From Azadirachta indica (lineage: Eukaryota > Streptophyta > Magnoliopsida > Sapindales > Meliaceae), in assembly GCA_022749755.1 (NCBI GenBank), contig CM040444.1, forward strand, positions 12,858,274 through 12,922,273: a DNA stretch of 64,000 nt. The letters are read 5' to 3'. This document shows, piece by piece, positions 35,345 through 46,663 of this stretch. How positions within the stretch are numbered: position 1 is the first letter of the stretch; every line of letters begins with the position of its first letter. The notes under the pieces are model-generated. The model searched no databases. It was not told where the DNA came from and was given only the letters and a program-made list of their open reading frames with translations. Both the position numbers and the translations under genes were made by a program.

Positions 35345-35582
35345 TGCAACGGCAACGGCGCGGGGAGAGGCGAACGTCGAAGAGCGACGGCGCGGGGAGA
35401 GGCGAACGCCGAACAACAACGGTGCGGGGAAAGGCAATCAGCGACGGCTCGGGGAGAACGGCAACGGCGCATGGAGAGGCGAACGGCGAGGGCGGGGGGA
35501 GAGGCAAACGGTAACGGCGACTGCGCGGGGAAAGGCGAATGGTAACGGCGATGGCGCGGGGAGAGGCGACGGCGCGACGGCT
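35345..35582. repeat. CpG-rich minisatellite (~33-bp units)
   Basis: About seven imperfect units of the type ACGGCGCGGGGAGAGGCGAA. The block is extremely GC- and CpG-rich inside a strongly AT-rich window. The open frames on both strands (Arg/Gly/Ala on plus, Pro/Arg/Ala on minus) follow from the repeat and are not evidence of a protein. A shorter, diverged version lies at 40016-40105. Confidence 0.8.
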
Positions 35583-35925
35583 CTTAATAGCAGGGGAAAG
35601 TATTTAGTGGATTTGCATTTACGGTCGGAATGCACACAGGCGCGCATATAGATATATATATATATATATATATATTTGAAGCATATTAACAATAAGCACC
35701 CTGTACATTTAAAAAATATGATATTTTACTACACATTATATCAAAATGATACTTAGATCCTCAGGGACTTATTTGTTATAAATAAATTTATACTCTAATT
35801 ATTTTTATTTATCATAATATAAAGATTCATATATTCTTTTTGCTTTAATAACTATTACAATTTAATAAATTATTTCAATAATCTAATACATTATTTTATT
35901 TACCTGTTTTTTTACTTAATTATCA
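35583..35925. repeat. Duplicated segment, copy 1 (with 35345-35582)
   Basis: The segment matches 40100-40415 in the same orientation at high identity. Shared text includes AAGTRTTTAGTGGATTTGCA, ATTAACAATA, ACCCTGTACATTTA and AAAGATTCATATATTC. Both copies stop matching after ATTATTTTATT. A (TA)n microsatellite at about 35650-35675 occupies the place where the second copy has CA repeats. Confidence 0.85.
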
Positions 35926-37032
35926 TAATATGTTATCTATATAATCAAAATTATTATTGTGTCAACAAATTTGACTAAGTATCCGTATAATTCTAATATT
36001 TATTTAAATCAATTATGTTATGCCATAACAAATATTTTTAAAAATTATGATGCTAAGATAATACAGTCTAAACAAACATTAACGCCAATGTTTTTAATTC
36101 GTACTTTTCGATAAATATGTTTATATCATTTTGACTTCAATAATAATATCGATGCTTCCAAAAATTATTCTTATAATTTTAATAAATTATTTTTAATTCA
36201 ATTATTTTAATATTTGTTTCGCTATTTTTTCAAATTATGATGGAAAGTTAACATAGTAAAAAATAATATTTGCATCAATATTTTTCCTTAATATACATAT
36301 ATCAATTTGATTTCAATTTCAACCAAATTTAAGATCCCATCGGAAATAAAATTTTATTTACAGCATCAATTTATTACAGTTGAAAATATCAGCCATACCA
36401 ATATTTTCCTTAATATTTTTTACGATTTCAACTTTAATTACTACCACAACCAATATCTCATCACAAATTAAATTTTATCACAATTAATTTTAGTCGCAAA
36501 TAATATCAGCACCAAAGTTGTCCCCCAATTTTTAGTATAAAATTGATACTAATTTTGACTATATATAGTATCCTGTCAAAAATAGAAAAAGAATTTCCGA
36601 TAGCAATTTAACATACTCAAAAAAGCTTTCAGGCACCATCATTTTTGCCAATTTTTTATATTATTTTAATTTCAATTTCAACCCTATCTAATAGTCTATC
36701 ACAAATATTAATGTTTTTTCAACGGTAAAGTAAAGCGGTAAGAAATAATATGATTTTTTCAACGGAGTCAATAAAAATAATCGAAAAAAGGTTCATATTT
36801 GCAACGGTACATAATATTCGTTACAAAAAATATTAGCGCTAATTTTTCCCATATAAAAAAATTGTATTGTCGACCACATTTTGGATTAATTTCAACGGTC
36901 CTTTAGTCATCAAAAATATACAAAACTTCTTCATCTCTGGACGTTTTACTTTCGATGGCTTAATTTTTTGTAGTTGCAAATGATATTATTACCATCGGTA
37001 ATTGACTGCAATTGAAAAAAATTAGTCAGAAA
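35926..37032. other. AT-rich, probably interior of a CACTA-type element
   Basis: No open frame of note. From about 36330 on the text repeatedly varies a theme (ATTTTATCACAATT, AATATCAGCACCAA, TTTCAACGGTAAAG, GCAACGGTACATAAT), as in the subterminal repeats of CACTA elements whose right end lies at 37052. The left end was not located. Confidence 0.4.
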
Positions 37033-37052
37033 AACACACTTTTGTTGTAGTG
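37033..37052. mobile_element. Right terminus of a CACTA-type transposon
   Basis: CACACTTTTGTTGTAGTG ends exactly at 37052; its reverse complement begins CACTACAACAAAAG, the typical CACTA terminus. It abuts the NOL10-derived fragment base to base (CTTCTATCTCC follows). The other terminus was not found, so the element is truncated or worn. Confidence 0.6.
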
Positions 37053-37530
37053 CTTCTATCTCCATACACATGCATTTTTCATTAAATAAAGATTTCAGAA
37101 TTCTAGACGCTACCACAGTTTTAAGCTCGAGAAACACGGCAATATTCCTTTGGCTCTGAACTGGGGACTACTGCTGGACCATATGAGTTTGGTAGTCACA
37201 AAACCTGTGAGATATTTAATGTCCGAGGGAGTTGGAACGACTGACATCTTGGTTGAATCCAACCCAACCCCTAGCGGTTGCTACGCAGTATTCATTAGCT
37301 TCTTTAGTTTCATTCTCAGCTTCTTCATTTTCAAGTATACGAGCTGCAAGACCACGGTAACCTTGGGTAACTTTTAAGCCGCAGCGGCAAATAAAGAAAG
37401 AATTTGTTTTGATAAGCCCAATCTAGATGATCCAACTCTTAACAAAACGAGTGACAATTTGGAAGATCTGAAAATTCTAGCAATATTGTTGGCAGGCATT
37501 AAGCATAAAGAAGGGAACATTAAAAGCCCA
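37053..37530 (-). pseudogene. Broken duplicate of NOL10 exon 14 and its flanking introns
   Basis: The segment aligns with about 47680-48315 of the NOL10 gene: intron DNA (TTTTCATTAAATAAA, GGACCATATGA, GTAGTCACAAAACCTGTGAG), then exon 14, then the next intron (AATCTAGATGATCCAACTC, GGCATTAAGCATAAA). About 180 bases of the source (47912-48095) are missing, joining intron directly to the middle of the exon near 37293. Because introns are kept, it arose by DNA copying, not from mRNA. It cannot encode a product. Confidence 0.85.
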
Positions 37531-39029
37531 CCATAATAGTGTGCGAATAAAATTCTTTTAAAATGGAAGGATAAAAACATCACCCAAATTGGACGAAGGT
37601 ATCTAAGTACTGTTGTGTGCTGACTTAATTAATACTTCTAGCAAAACTCAATATAATATTAATAATTTGTATATGTAATATTAAAGAAAAAAGTCCTAAA
37701 TTGTAACAACTGCCACCTCTCACCATAGTGCTAAAACACATTCGACAACCATTTTATAGGCAACCTCTCACCATTATCAGTTACTTCAAAGCTAATGAAA
37801 CCATGCTCGCCTTCGTACACTGTTACCACTTCTCCAACACTCATGCGATTGTCGTTTTGCTAACTCGCATGCCGTCACGCATCTAACGCCATCACCGTAG
37901 GCCATCGACCCCCCACCGTAACAAATAAAGCTTGACAAGGGCTTGATCTTCAGCAAGTTAGTTTTGACGATGGCAAATCAACGACATGTGTTGCTGGACG
38001 AGAAAGAAGTTTCTGATGTACCTGTAAGGTGGTTGTGGCACTGTCGAAAAAAATAGGAAAGCAAGAAAATGAAATGAACATGCTTCTAATAAGAGAGGGA
38101 GGCAAGTTTTAGGTTGTTTTGTTTGAGTGGGTGGGTTCGAACTTAAGTTTATAGTTTTGGAATTTTTTTTTTTTTACCGAGAAAATTGTGAGTTTTTGAA
38201 GAAATTTCTTATGGAAAATCAATAGATTCAAGATTATATTCAAGCTTTGTATGCTGTTTTAAACTTTAAATATTACATCTTTTAGTTTATTAATCGATGA
38301 TTAATTTGATTCTAATTAAGTATATGTTCACTATCTTTTTATGGTATTAAAATTACTAACCAATTATTTGTGTGGCATATATGGGTTCATGCATGTGAGT
38401 TTTGTTAATTATAATATGATTTCGGTTTTAAACTTAAAAATTTTGCACTATTTGGTTGATTGTTTTGTTCCAATTGATCATGGATCATTGTTGGGATCTT
38501 CGGTTAATAGTAATGAATTAGTATGTTGTGCAATATCTTCGCTTCATACATACAAAATTCTCTTTATTGTTTTGTCATATATTATTTCTTTTTTCCCAAG
38601 TTTGTCGTGGAGTATTTTTGTGTGATTTTAAGTGTGTTGGTGGGTGGCGATATTGATTAAAAAGTGGATTGGCAGCCTTTTTTCAAAGCACATCAGCGCA
38701 TTAGATTGCAACGGGTTTAGAGTTGTATTGTTCCAGCATGTATAATAGTAGGAGTTTCCCTTGCTAATCTTGAGTCAATTGCTCTACCATTCTTCGTGGC
38801 TTTCACGTCCTTCTTCAATCAACAAAGAGCTACTGCTGAATTCTTGGGCTATCCCAAACTTAAGATTTTGTAGAATTGTCCGTTTTCAGATTGTTTGCTT
38901 TGCTGGTTGTTGCTGCATTGTACTAAATACTTTCGTGTTTCTACGATTCGACTCGGGGCTAATTTAGTAATTTTATCTAAAAAAAAAAAGGGTAAAAAAA
39001 GGAATTTTTACAAAGTTTTCTAGAGATCA
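37531..39029. other. Intergenic, no gene recognised
   Basis: A moderately GC-richer patch at about 37710-38030 and two open frames on plus (38341-38625 and 38761-38967) show no family, start context or splice pattern that I can support. They may be worn transposon sequence. Confidence 0.4.
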
Positions 39030-39345
39030 CCCAAAGAAGAAGAAAGGAAGAAAGAACAAAAAAGAGAACGAGAGAAGAAGGAAAATGAAGAAAGAACGAA
39101 AGAAAGAGGAGATGAAGAACCAACAAGTTTCGAAGAAAAATGGGTAAAGATGAAGCAAATGGGTGAAAAAGAGTAGGGTTTTCGTGGTCAAAAACTTATC
39201 CAAACAACGTTTAGAAGAAAATGAAGGACCAAAGGGGAAGACAAAGAAGAAGAAATGAGAAGAAAGAGAGAAGGAGATAAGGAGGAGATAAAAGAGAGAA
39301 CAAGGACAAGGAAGTAAAAGAGAAAATGGAGATGGACAATGAAAT
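39030..39345. repeat. Purine (GA)-rich low-complexity tract
   Basis: About 300 bases of almost pure A/G on the plus strand (GAAGAAAGGAAGAAAGAAC and similar). Such strand-biased purine tracts occur in plant transposon leaders and introns. No reading frame is convincing. Confidence 0.7.
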
Positions 39346-40015
39346 TACTAAATTAACCCTCTAGAACTAATAGTAAATCAACGACACACTAACTTCAGAG
39401 AGGTATCTATCGTTTCTCCAAATTCCAAAAGGGTATATAAGCCATTTTCAAAACTTTAGAAGGGTATTTATCGTTTCTCTATACTCCAAAGGGTTGTCTG
39501 CTAATTTTTAATATTAAATATTAATTTTCTTCTCCATTTTCTTTCATCTTTTTCTTCACTGCCTTAACTGGAACATTCATTTCTTCTATTCCCTTTTTTT
39601 TTAGTAATAAAAGAAATTCTAAAATTTTTAATTTCAAGAACCGAATCCAAAAAACTCCTTATAGTGTTTTTGACAAACTAGACCATATTGCATTTTTACC
39701 TACGTCTGCATTATCCGCAATGCACTATATTGCACTATTATCTATATCAATATTAAATATGTTCAATATAGTATAGATATACATAATAATATAATACTAC
39801 CTTATCAAACGTATTTTAAAAATAAAAACTCTGAATCATTTGATTAGTTTAAATTTTAATTTTAATTTTAAAAATTTAACATCAAAAAATTAATTAAATA
39901 GTCATGTGTGGCACCTTTTATTAGTGATTTTATTAAAAAAATATTAAATTAATTCAAACGTAATATAAAAATATACAAATATAAAATTAATAAAATAGAA
40001 AATCAAAACTACCAA
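39346..40015. other. AT-rich intergenic, nothing recognised
   Basis: The opening part repeats a short theme twice (AGGGTAT.TAAGCC/AGGGTATTTATCG with TTTCTC). No gene, RNA or element boundary is seen. Confidence 0.45.
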
Positions 40016-40415
40016 AAGAGGCGAATGGCGACGGCGGGGGGAGAGGTGAACGGTGACGGTGCGGGTAGAGGCAAACGGCAACACTGTGGGGAGAGGCGAC
40101 GGCTTTTAATAGCAAGGGAAAGTGTTTAGTGGATTTGCATTTAGGGTTGCGATGTAGACACACACACACACGTGTACGTACATATATGTATAGGATATTA
40201 ACAATAGGAACCCTGTACATTTAGAAAATATGATATTTTACTATACATTATATCAAAATAATCTTAGATCCTTAGGGACTTATTTATAATAAGTAAATTA
40301 TACTCTAATTATTTTTATTTATCATAATATAAAGATTCATATATTCTTTTTGCTTTAATAACTATTACAATTTAATAAATTATTTTAATAATCTAATACA
40401 TTATTTTATTGCTGC
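40016..40415. repeat. Duplicated segment, copy 2
   Basis: Counterpart of about 35470-35925. It begins with a short, diverged version of the GC-rich minisatellite (AGGCGAATGGCGACGGC) and continues through GGATTTGCATTTAGGG and CACACACACACA to ATTATTTTATT. The two copies are ~4.5 kb apart in direct orientation, so they could be terminal direct repeats of one large element or a dispersed family. Confidence 0.8.
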
Positions 40416-41000
40416 TTTAATAATTCAATAGGACAAATGTTTATTAGTTCAATGTGCCAAATTAATTTGTATAAATCATGTTTTCATTAAAAGTATGGTA
40501 CGTTAATATAATAATTAACTATCACTAATTTTATATCAACATTAATAAGTGTAAATTTGTAAGTTATCACATTTGACAATTTTATACTAAAACTAAATTT
40601 AATTATAATTTTAACAAAATGGTAAAAATATAAAATTTTTTGATAATATAAAGTTGTTATTAGTTAACAATAATATTATTAAAAAAAGAAGTATATACCC
40701 ATTCTAATACTTTAAAAATATCAAAAATGGAACATGTTGAAATATTTGTGAACAAATATATAAAGCTATGTTATACAATAATAATTAACAATTTAACACG
40801 ATTGTTTCTATTAATTTCTATAAATATTAATAATAATTAGTAAACAAAATATTTTATACAAATTTGCATGTCTTCTTTAATCAAAATTTGTATTAAACTT
40901 TAATTAAATATATAAAAGAGTGTTTAATTAATTATATATAGTAATTATTTGTCCCAAATTATTTTATATTAATTAATATTATAATTATTATTACATTATT
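40416..41000. other. AT-rich intergenic, nothing recognised
   Basis: Runs of A/T with no open frame, repeat unit or structural signal worth naming. Confidence 0.5.
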
Positions 41001-41516
41001 GAATATAGGAAAAATAATTGGCAAAGTTTTTAGTGGCGACAAAATAATTGTTGCTACAAGAGCCTTTAGCGACGACAAATTTCATTGCCAAAAGCATATA
41101 GAAAATTCGATGCCAAAACCATCTTCTGCGACAACACAGTGTTGCCGCTAAAAAGATGTTCTGCGACAACACATAACTATTGTCTCCAAAAATTGTATTA
41201 ACAACGACATCAATTGTCGCTAAAACAATCACATTTAACAACAACCATTTCTGTTGTCAAAAACTACCATCTTATCGCTACATATTTAAGCTAAATGGCA
41301 CCATTACCTTAAGCGACGACATGTAATGTCAAAATTTATATAATGTCGTCGCTAATACTCTATATTTAGCTACAACAGTGATATAATTAATTATTAATTT
41401 TTTTTATATAAATTTTGACGACAACCTTGAAAATGTTGTCACTAAAATTATTTTCAAAGACAAAATTTTGGTTTTCGCTAAAAGTTTTGTCGCTAATACC
41501 TAATTTTCTTATAGTG
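41001..41516. mobile_element. Non-autonomous CACTA-like element with subterminal repeats
   Basis: The right end reads TTTTCTTATAGTG, whose reverse complement CACTATAAGAAAA is a CACTA terminus. The left end, GAATATAGGAAAAA, is a worn match. Inside are many short GCGACGACA/TGTCGCT-type motifs in both orientations, spaced every 30-50 bases, the layout of CACTA subterminal repeats. There is no transposase. The expected 3-bp target duplication is not clear (ATT/ATA). Confidence 0.6.
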
Positions 41517-42011
41517 ATATTAGATCGATCCAATTTAATAAAGTCTATATCATTTAATCTTTTTCGCTCTAAATTGTGTCCATCCCTATGTAATAAGCTA
41601 GGTACGAGAACAAGAAATCATAAGGATTTTCAGAAAATAACTCATTTCTTACAGTCCCAACCTTACAAATAGTTCTCACTTGGTGAATCTGACAAAGGCA
41701 TATATGATCTATATCTTGTAGGAATAATGTATCTCCATTAGAATATGTTTAGAAAATAACAATGATAAACAAGTTATACTTAATGAATTGTTTGTACTCA
41801 TTTGAACCTTTTTCATTATGGTACAATTTATCAAATCCTAGACCGCTTTTCTCGTATAAGCATAACAACAAATAATCTTATAAAGCCAATTAAACTGGGC
41901 CTACCCCTTCCTCTTTGCACATGCAAGAGGAATTGGACCCAAGCTTCACTAAGAATCTATGCACATGGCTGGTTTTAAGAATAAGGATGCAGAAAATAAT
42001 AATAATAATAA
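41517..42011. other. Intergenic, nothing recognised
   Basis: No gene or repeat is seen before the foldback element. The last bases are an AAT/TAA microsatellite that also supplies the element's putative target duplication. Confidence 0.45.
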
Positions 42012-43834
42012 GGGATATTGATATTTCCCCCCTTACGTTTGGTCTAATAGGTAAATACTTTTTAATGTCTGAGAAAATATAGATATACCCTGATATTTGG
42101 ATAAATAGACAAATACCCCTCTGAATTTTTATTTCCATTAGTTGATTGATTTGTTTATTATCATTTGTGTTTCTCATCTTTTATATAATAATACTTTAAT
42201 ATATATTTTATTTTAATGTAACACTTTACTCCCTATTTTAATATTTTTCACAATATAATTTTTTTTAAATATAATAATTTAGTCCATATTTAATATTTTT
42301 TCATAATATACTCAAAACTAAATACATTTTTAATTTGTTATTTCTATAGAAAATTTGAAAAATAAAATATTATTAAAAAAATTTGAACAATAAGTTAGAT
42401 TAAACTCATTAAAATATTTTAAACTCATATTAAAATATTTATATCTTTTTTTTTGCAATAAATTTAATATTTAATTATTAAAAGAATTTTGACATATATT
42501 TTAACATTTATTCTTATATTAATATTTTTATTTAAAAAATTATATTAAATTTATTATATTTCCCTGAGAAAAAGTATGAAAATATAAATTAAAAAGTAAA
42601 AAAAAAGAAAAAATTTAATATCATTTTTTTTAATAAAATTAGTAATTAAATATATTTTATATTCTTATTAACCAATATAATTTAATTTTAATTAAAAAAT
42701 AGAAAAAGAAGAAAATTTTTTATTATTTTTATTTGTAATATATATAAAACAAGTTCTTATTGTTTATATTTTTATTTATATTTTCATATATTTTTAATAT
42801 TTTTTCACAATATATTTAAGCATAAATAAATTTTTTAGTTTGTTATTTTAATAAAAAAATTTAAAAAAAAATATAATTATTAAAAAAATTTAAATAATGA
42901 GATAAGTCATACTCATATATTAAAATATTTCTAATTTTTTACTTTCACTTTTATAATAATAAATATTTAATTATTAAAAAATTTAATTGAAATATTTTTA
43001 ATGTTTTATTTTTACATGTAATATATTTATTTAAAAAATTATGTTAAATTTATTATATTTTTTTAAAAATATATAAAAATATAAACAATAAATACTTGTT
43101 ATATATATATATTACAAATAAAAATAAAAAAAAATTTTCTTCTTTTTCTATTTTTTAATTAAAATTAAATCATATTCGTTAATAAGAATATAAAATATAT
43201 TTAATTACTAATTTTATTAACAAATGATATTATTTTTTTTTACTTTTTTATTTATATTTTCATAATTTTTCTCAAGAAAATATAATAAATTTAACAGAAT
43301 CTTTTAAATAAAAATATTAATATAAAAATTAAAATTAAAATTAAAATATATTTCAAAATTCTTTTAACAATTAAATATCAAATATATTGTAAAAAAAAAG
43401 GATAAAATATTTTAACATGAGTTTAAAATATTTTAATATGAGTTTAATCTAATTCATTATTTAAATTTTTTAATAATATTTTATTTTTCAAATTTTCTAT
43501 TGAAATAACAAATTAAAAATGTATTTAATTTTGAGTATATTATGAAAAAAAATATTAAATATGCAATAAATTGTTATATTTAAAAAAAATATATTGTAAA
43601 AAATATTAAAATAGAGAGTAAAGTGTTATATTGAAATAAAAAATATATATTAAAGTATTATTGTATAAAAAATAAGAGATACAAATAATAATAAACTAAC
43701 CGGTCACCTAACGAAAATAAAAATTCAGGTATTTACTTATTTATCCAAATATCAGGGGAAATCTGTCTTTTCTCAAAATTAGAGGGTATTTTCCTATTAA
43801 ACCAAAAAGTAAGGGAAAAAAATGTAAATATCCC
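42012..43834. mobile_element. Large foldback / Mutator-type MITE, 1.8 kb, with 9-bp target duplication
   Basis: Arms of roughly 750-1000 bp are near reverse complements: GGGATATTGATATTTCC at 42012 pairs with AATGTAAATATCCC ending at 43834. Pairing continues through CTGATATTTGGATAAATA/TATTTATCCAAATATCAG and CAAAACTAAATACATTTTTA/AAAAATGTATTTAATTTTG to ACAAGTTCTTATTG/CAATAAATACTTGT near 42750 and 43090. The putative target duplication is TAATAATAA at 42003-42011 and 43835-43843; being microsatellite-like, it is weaker proof than it looks. The ~300-bp centre resembles part of the left arm in direct orientation, so the element also holds an internal third copy. It contains no protein gene. Confidence 0.82.
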
Positions 43835-43843
43835 TAATAATAA

Positions 43844-44197
43844 TAATAGCAAAACAAGACAAAAAGGAAAAGCACACGACAATCTTTGGATGCTTGATCA
43901 ATCAGCTGCAGCCACAAAACAATACATTTCCCCACAAATAATGCAAAGCAAATGCTTCTTACATATTTTACATGTTTGTTTGTAAGATTTCATATAACCT
44001 AAATCCAATTTAGCCCACACATTTACAGTAAATTAAAGAAATTATTGCTCGAAATCTTACTATTTTGTAAGTTGATACGAGAGAGTCAATCCCTGAACCT
44101 ATTACATTCATGATAAGGTTGGGTGAAACCAACTAAACGATTCGTCGAGGACAACCCCATTTGACATTATCGTAAATGTAAGATATGTATAAGATAA
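43844..44197. other. Upstream region of the 44399 proline-rich gene
   Basis: No gene is present. Text similar to the 5305 promoter region is scattered here (TTGATCAATCAGCTGCAG, CATTTGACATTATCGTAAATG), so the distal promoter probably lies here. Confidence 0.5.
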
Positions 44198-44207
44198 TGA
44201 ACTAACA
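44198..44207 (+). promoter_or_regulatory. Shared upstream element TGAACTAACA
   Basis: Located 192 bases before the start codon and followed by ACATCCAAACT. It is identical over ten bases to the elements at 5122 and, on the minus strand, 59005. Confidence 0.45.
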
Positions 44208-44300
44208 ACATCCAAACTCTCACAAGTGTAATCTGTAAATTTTTTCTAAACCATACATTCCATATCATCACACTCCTCCACTCATTACCCTACCTTTCTT

Positions 44301-44308
44301 TATATAAA
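44301..44308 (+). promoter_or_regulatory. TATA box of the 44399 gene
   Basis: TATATAAA lies 91 bases upstream of the start codon and downstream of the shared element, the same order as at the 5305 gene. Confidence 0.65.
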
Positions 44309-44398
44309 AAGCCTAACCCCCATCCTTCATTCCATAACCCCAAACCTCAAGAAATCAATAACCCTCCTAGCTAGTTGAAAATCTTTATTTCTAACAAT

Positions 44399-44659
44399 AT
44401 GGCTTCTACCAAATCCTTCATCTTCTTTGCTTTCTTTGTTGCTTTAACATTTTCCTCCATTGATGGAGGTGAAGCAGCTCGCCATCTAATGCAGTTGCCA
44501 CCTTTGCCTGTGCCTTTGATTCCTATATTGCCAATACCTACATTGCCACTGCCACCACTCCCAGAAGTCCCACTGCCTCCAATTCCAAAAACGACTACAA
44601 ACCCTAGTAGCCCAACTACAATTCCTTCAACTACAACTCCATCAACCAAAAACCCCTGA
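44399..44659 (+). CDS. Small secreted proline-rich (PELPK-like) cell-wall protein
   Basis: Intronless, 86 aa. The start MASTKSFIFF begins a clear signal peptide (hydrophobic to about residue 20, probable cleavage after GGEAA). The mature part begins RHLMQLPPLPVP and runs through LPIPTLPLPPLPEVPLPPIP to a Thr/Ser-rich end (TTIPSTTTPSTKNP), a place where O-glycosylation would be possible. It shares signal peptide, junction motif and promoter with the 5305 gene, so it is an intact family member outside the tandem duplication. The frame is open a little upstream (44375), but MASTK fits the family start. The role is inferred as structural or wall-associated. Confidence 0.85.
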   Translation: MASTKSFIFFAFFVALTFSSIDGGEAARHLMQLPPLPVPLIPILPIPTLPLPPLPEVPLPPIPKTTTNPSSPTTIPSTTTPSTKNP

Positions 44660-46663
44660 ATTGATTTACATTTGCATGCTAGCTCTTCATATGTGTGTAT
44701 GTTTGCTGTGGTTTGTGAGTATCTGAGTGTTTAAATTATGTTGTGGCTAGCTAGCTACATTTACGTTTGCACGTGAGCTAGCAGTGTTAATTTTTTATTG
44801 TTTTCTTGACTTAGCTATTTATGCTTGAGAGAGGATTGATTGATTTGATTCTCTACTCATGTTCGTTTGTTCACATATGGGATGAGAATTCCATATCTTA
44901 TTGATTATCCTACTGTACTATAAATGAATAAATGTTTCCATTATGATCTTTTGTGTTCAGAGCTGTTCCTTTTTTTTTTTTTTTCGTCTGAAAAAAACAG
45001 AAAACGGAAATGAATGAATTTTATTCCGAGTATCATCCGAATTAATTCCAAGATTTCCACCAGGATGAGAGACATTGATATTTTGATAAACAAAAACTAA
45101 ATTATACTTTGAACTCCTTCAGGAATTGACTACAAAATTTACCAGTTAACTAACATGGGAGGATTTTAAAAAAAAAAAAAAATTTCTTTCATTCTCTGGA
45201 GTAGTACAAATAGTCTTTGAATTCTTCAGTTTTGATCAAATTATGAATAAGAATGTAAATTGGTAAGTACACTTGAAAGGAAAGAAATGGAAACCCATCA
45301 ACATCTAAAGAATAAAGTGCTCTTCTACCTCCATAAAAATAGAACTTCTATTGATGTAATATTTGTTAGTCTAATATTTTATCAATTGAACGATAAATTT
45401 TGATAATATTCAAAAGTGATAATGTTTGTTCCCCTCACTTTTGAGAAAAAGTTATAATAATATTTTAATTGATAATTAAGAAAGATTTTGACAATATTAA
45501 TTGCACATAATTTTTTAAAATAAACCATTTTAATAAAATGCAATTTTAAAAAAAATATGTATAATTACTATTGTTAAAAATTAATAATAAATTTTAAAAA
45601 AATAATTAAGAATTAAAATATTATTATAACTTTTTTTATTTAAATATTATAATAAAATTATATTAGTTATTATAAAGTAAAAATAAGAATAATCGAATTA
45701 TTTTATATATTTTTAATAATTAAAGAATAAAATAATCAATTTAAATTCAAATAATATTTAAAACAGTGTCTCCGAAAATTTCTCAACATTTCTTTAAATG
45801 TGAAGGGGCATTTAAAACCAGCTAAAAACTCGAGAGATTTTCTTCGAAAGTGAGCTGGCAAAACACATTATCCCTAATCAAAATTAGTTGGATTTATTAT
45901 ATTATATTATAATATAATTTAATTGATGAAAATCACATTATTTTAAATAAAAAAAAGATATATGTTATTTTTAAATCTAATATCACTGTATTTATCTAAC
46001 TTAACCCAGATGATTATACAAATTATGTTGTATAATAATCTGAGTTAATTCATCACCAAAATGCTATCAAAAAAAGAAAAACTGACAATATTATCTCAGG
46101 ATTTACATCTCAATTCTTGCGAGATTCATCGAGTCAATAGTGAGGTTTAAAATAAATAATTTTTAAAAACAAATATATCAATCTATTTAATGAATATCGC
46201 ATCATTTGAGAATAAAAATTTAAAATTGATGTCAACTTTTAGAAGATATGGTGTGCAACCATCTTTTAGAAGATAAGCTAGTGTCCCTGGTATATAATGA
46301 TAAAAATCCAAATTTGATGGGGTTTATATTCATATACCACAAACTCAATATAACTCATCTTTTAGAAGATAAAGTGTGCTTCCAATACTACAACATGTTC
46401 TCCATTACTTGAAAACAAAAATAAGAATGAAATTTATTATACAAGAAATAATTTTGACCTCAAATATGAAAATAAAATAAATGGGACAAAAAATACCTTC
46501 TCTGTTACTGCAGAAGGTATACCACTTTGTGAGAAGGATGAAAACAAAATTCTAGCAAGACTGCATCTTTCCCAAATAAGTTAGATGGGTCTGGGCCGTT
46601 TGCTGTATCAACAACTATGGAAGATGGATTGGATGGTCATTCACATCAAAATCAAAGATAAGC
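44660..46663. other. Intergenic between the proline-rich gene and NOL10, with a worn inverted-repeat element
   Basis: No gene is seen. At about 45426-45810 the outer TGTTCCCCTCACTTT faces AAATGTGAAGGGGCA, and AAGTTATAATAATATTTTAATT near 45450 faces its reverse complement near 45620, so this is probably a degraded MITE of ~385 bp. The motif CTTTTAGAAGATA recurs three times at 46240-46370. The last ~100 bases may include the NOL10 3' UTR. Confidence 0.5.

Noticed and set aside
35281..35692. Arg/Ala/Pro/Gly-rich frames on both strands in the GC-rich block
   Set aside because: Both follow from the repeat unit; no start, domain or conserved extension could be supported.
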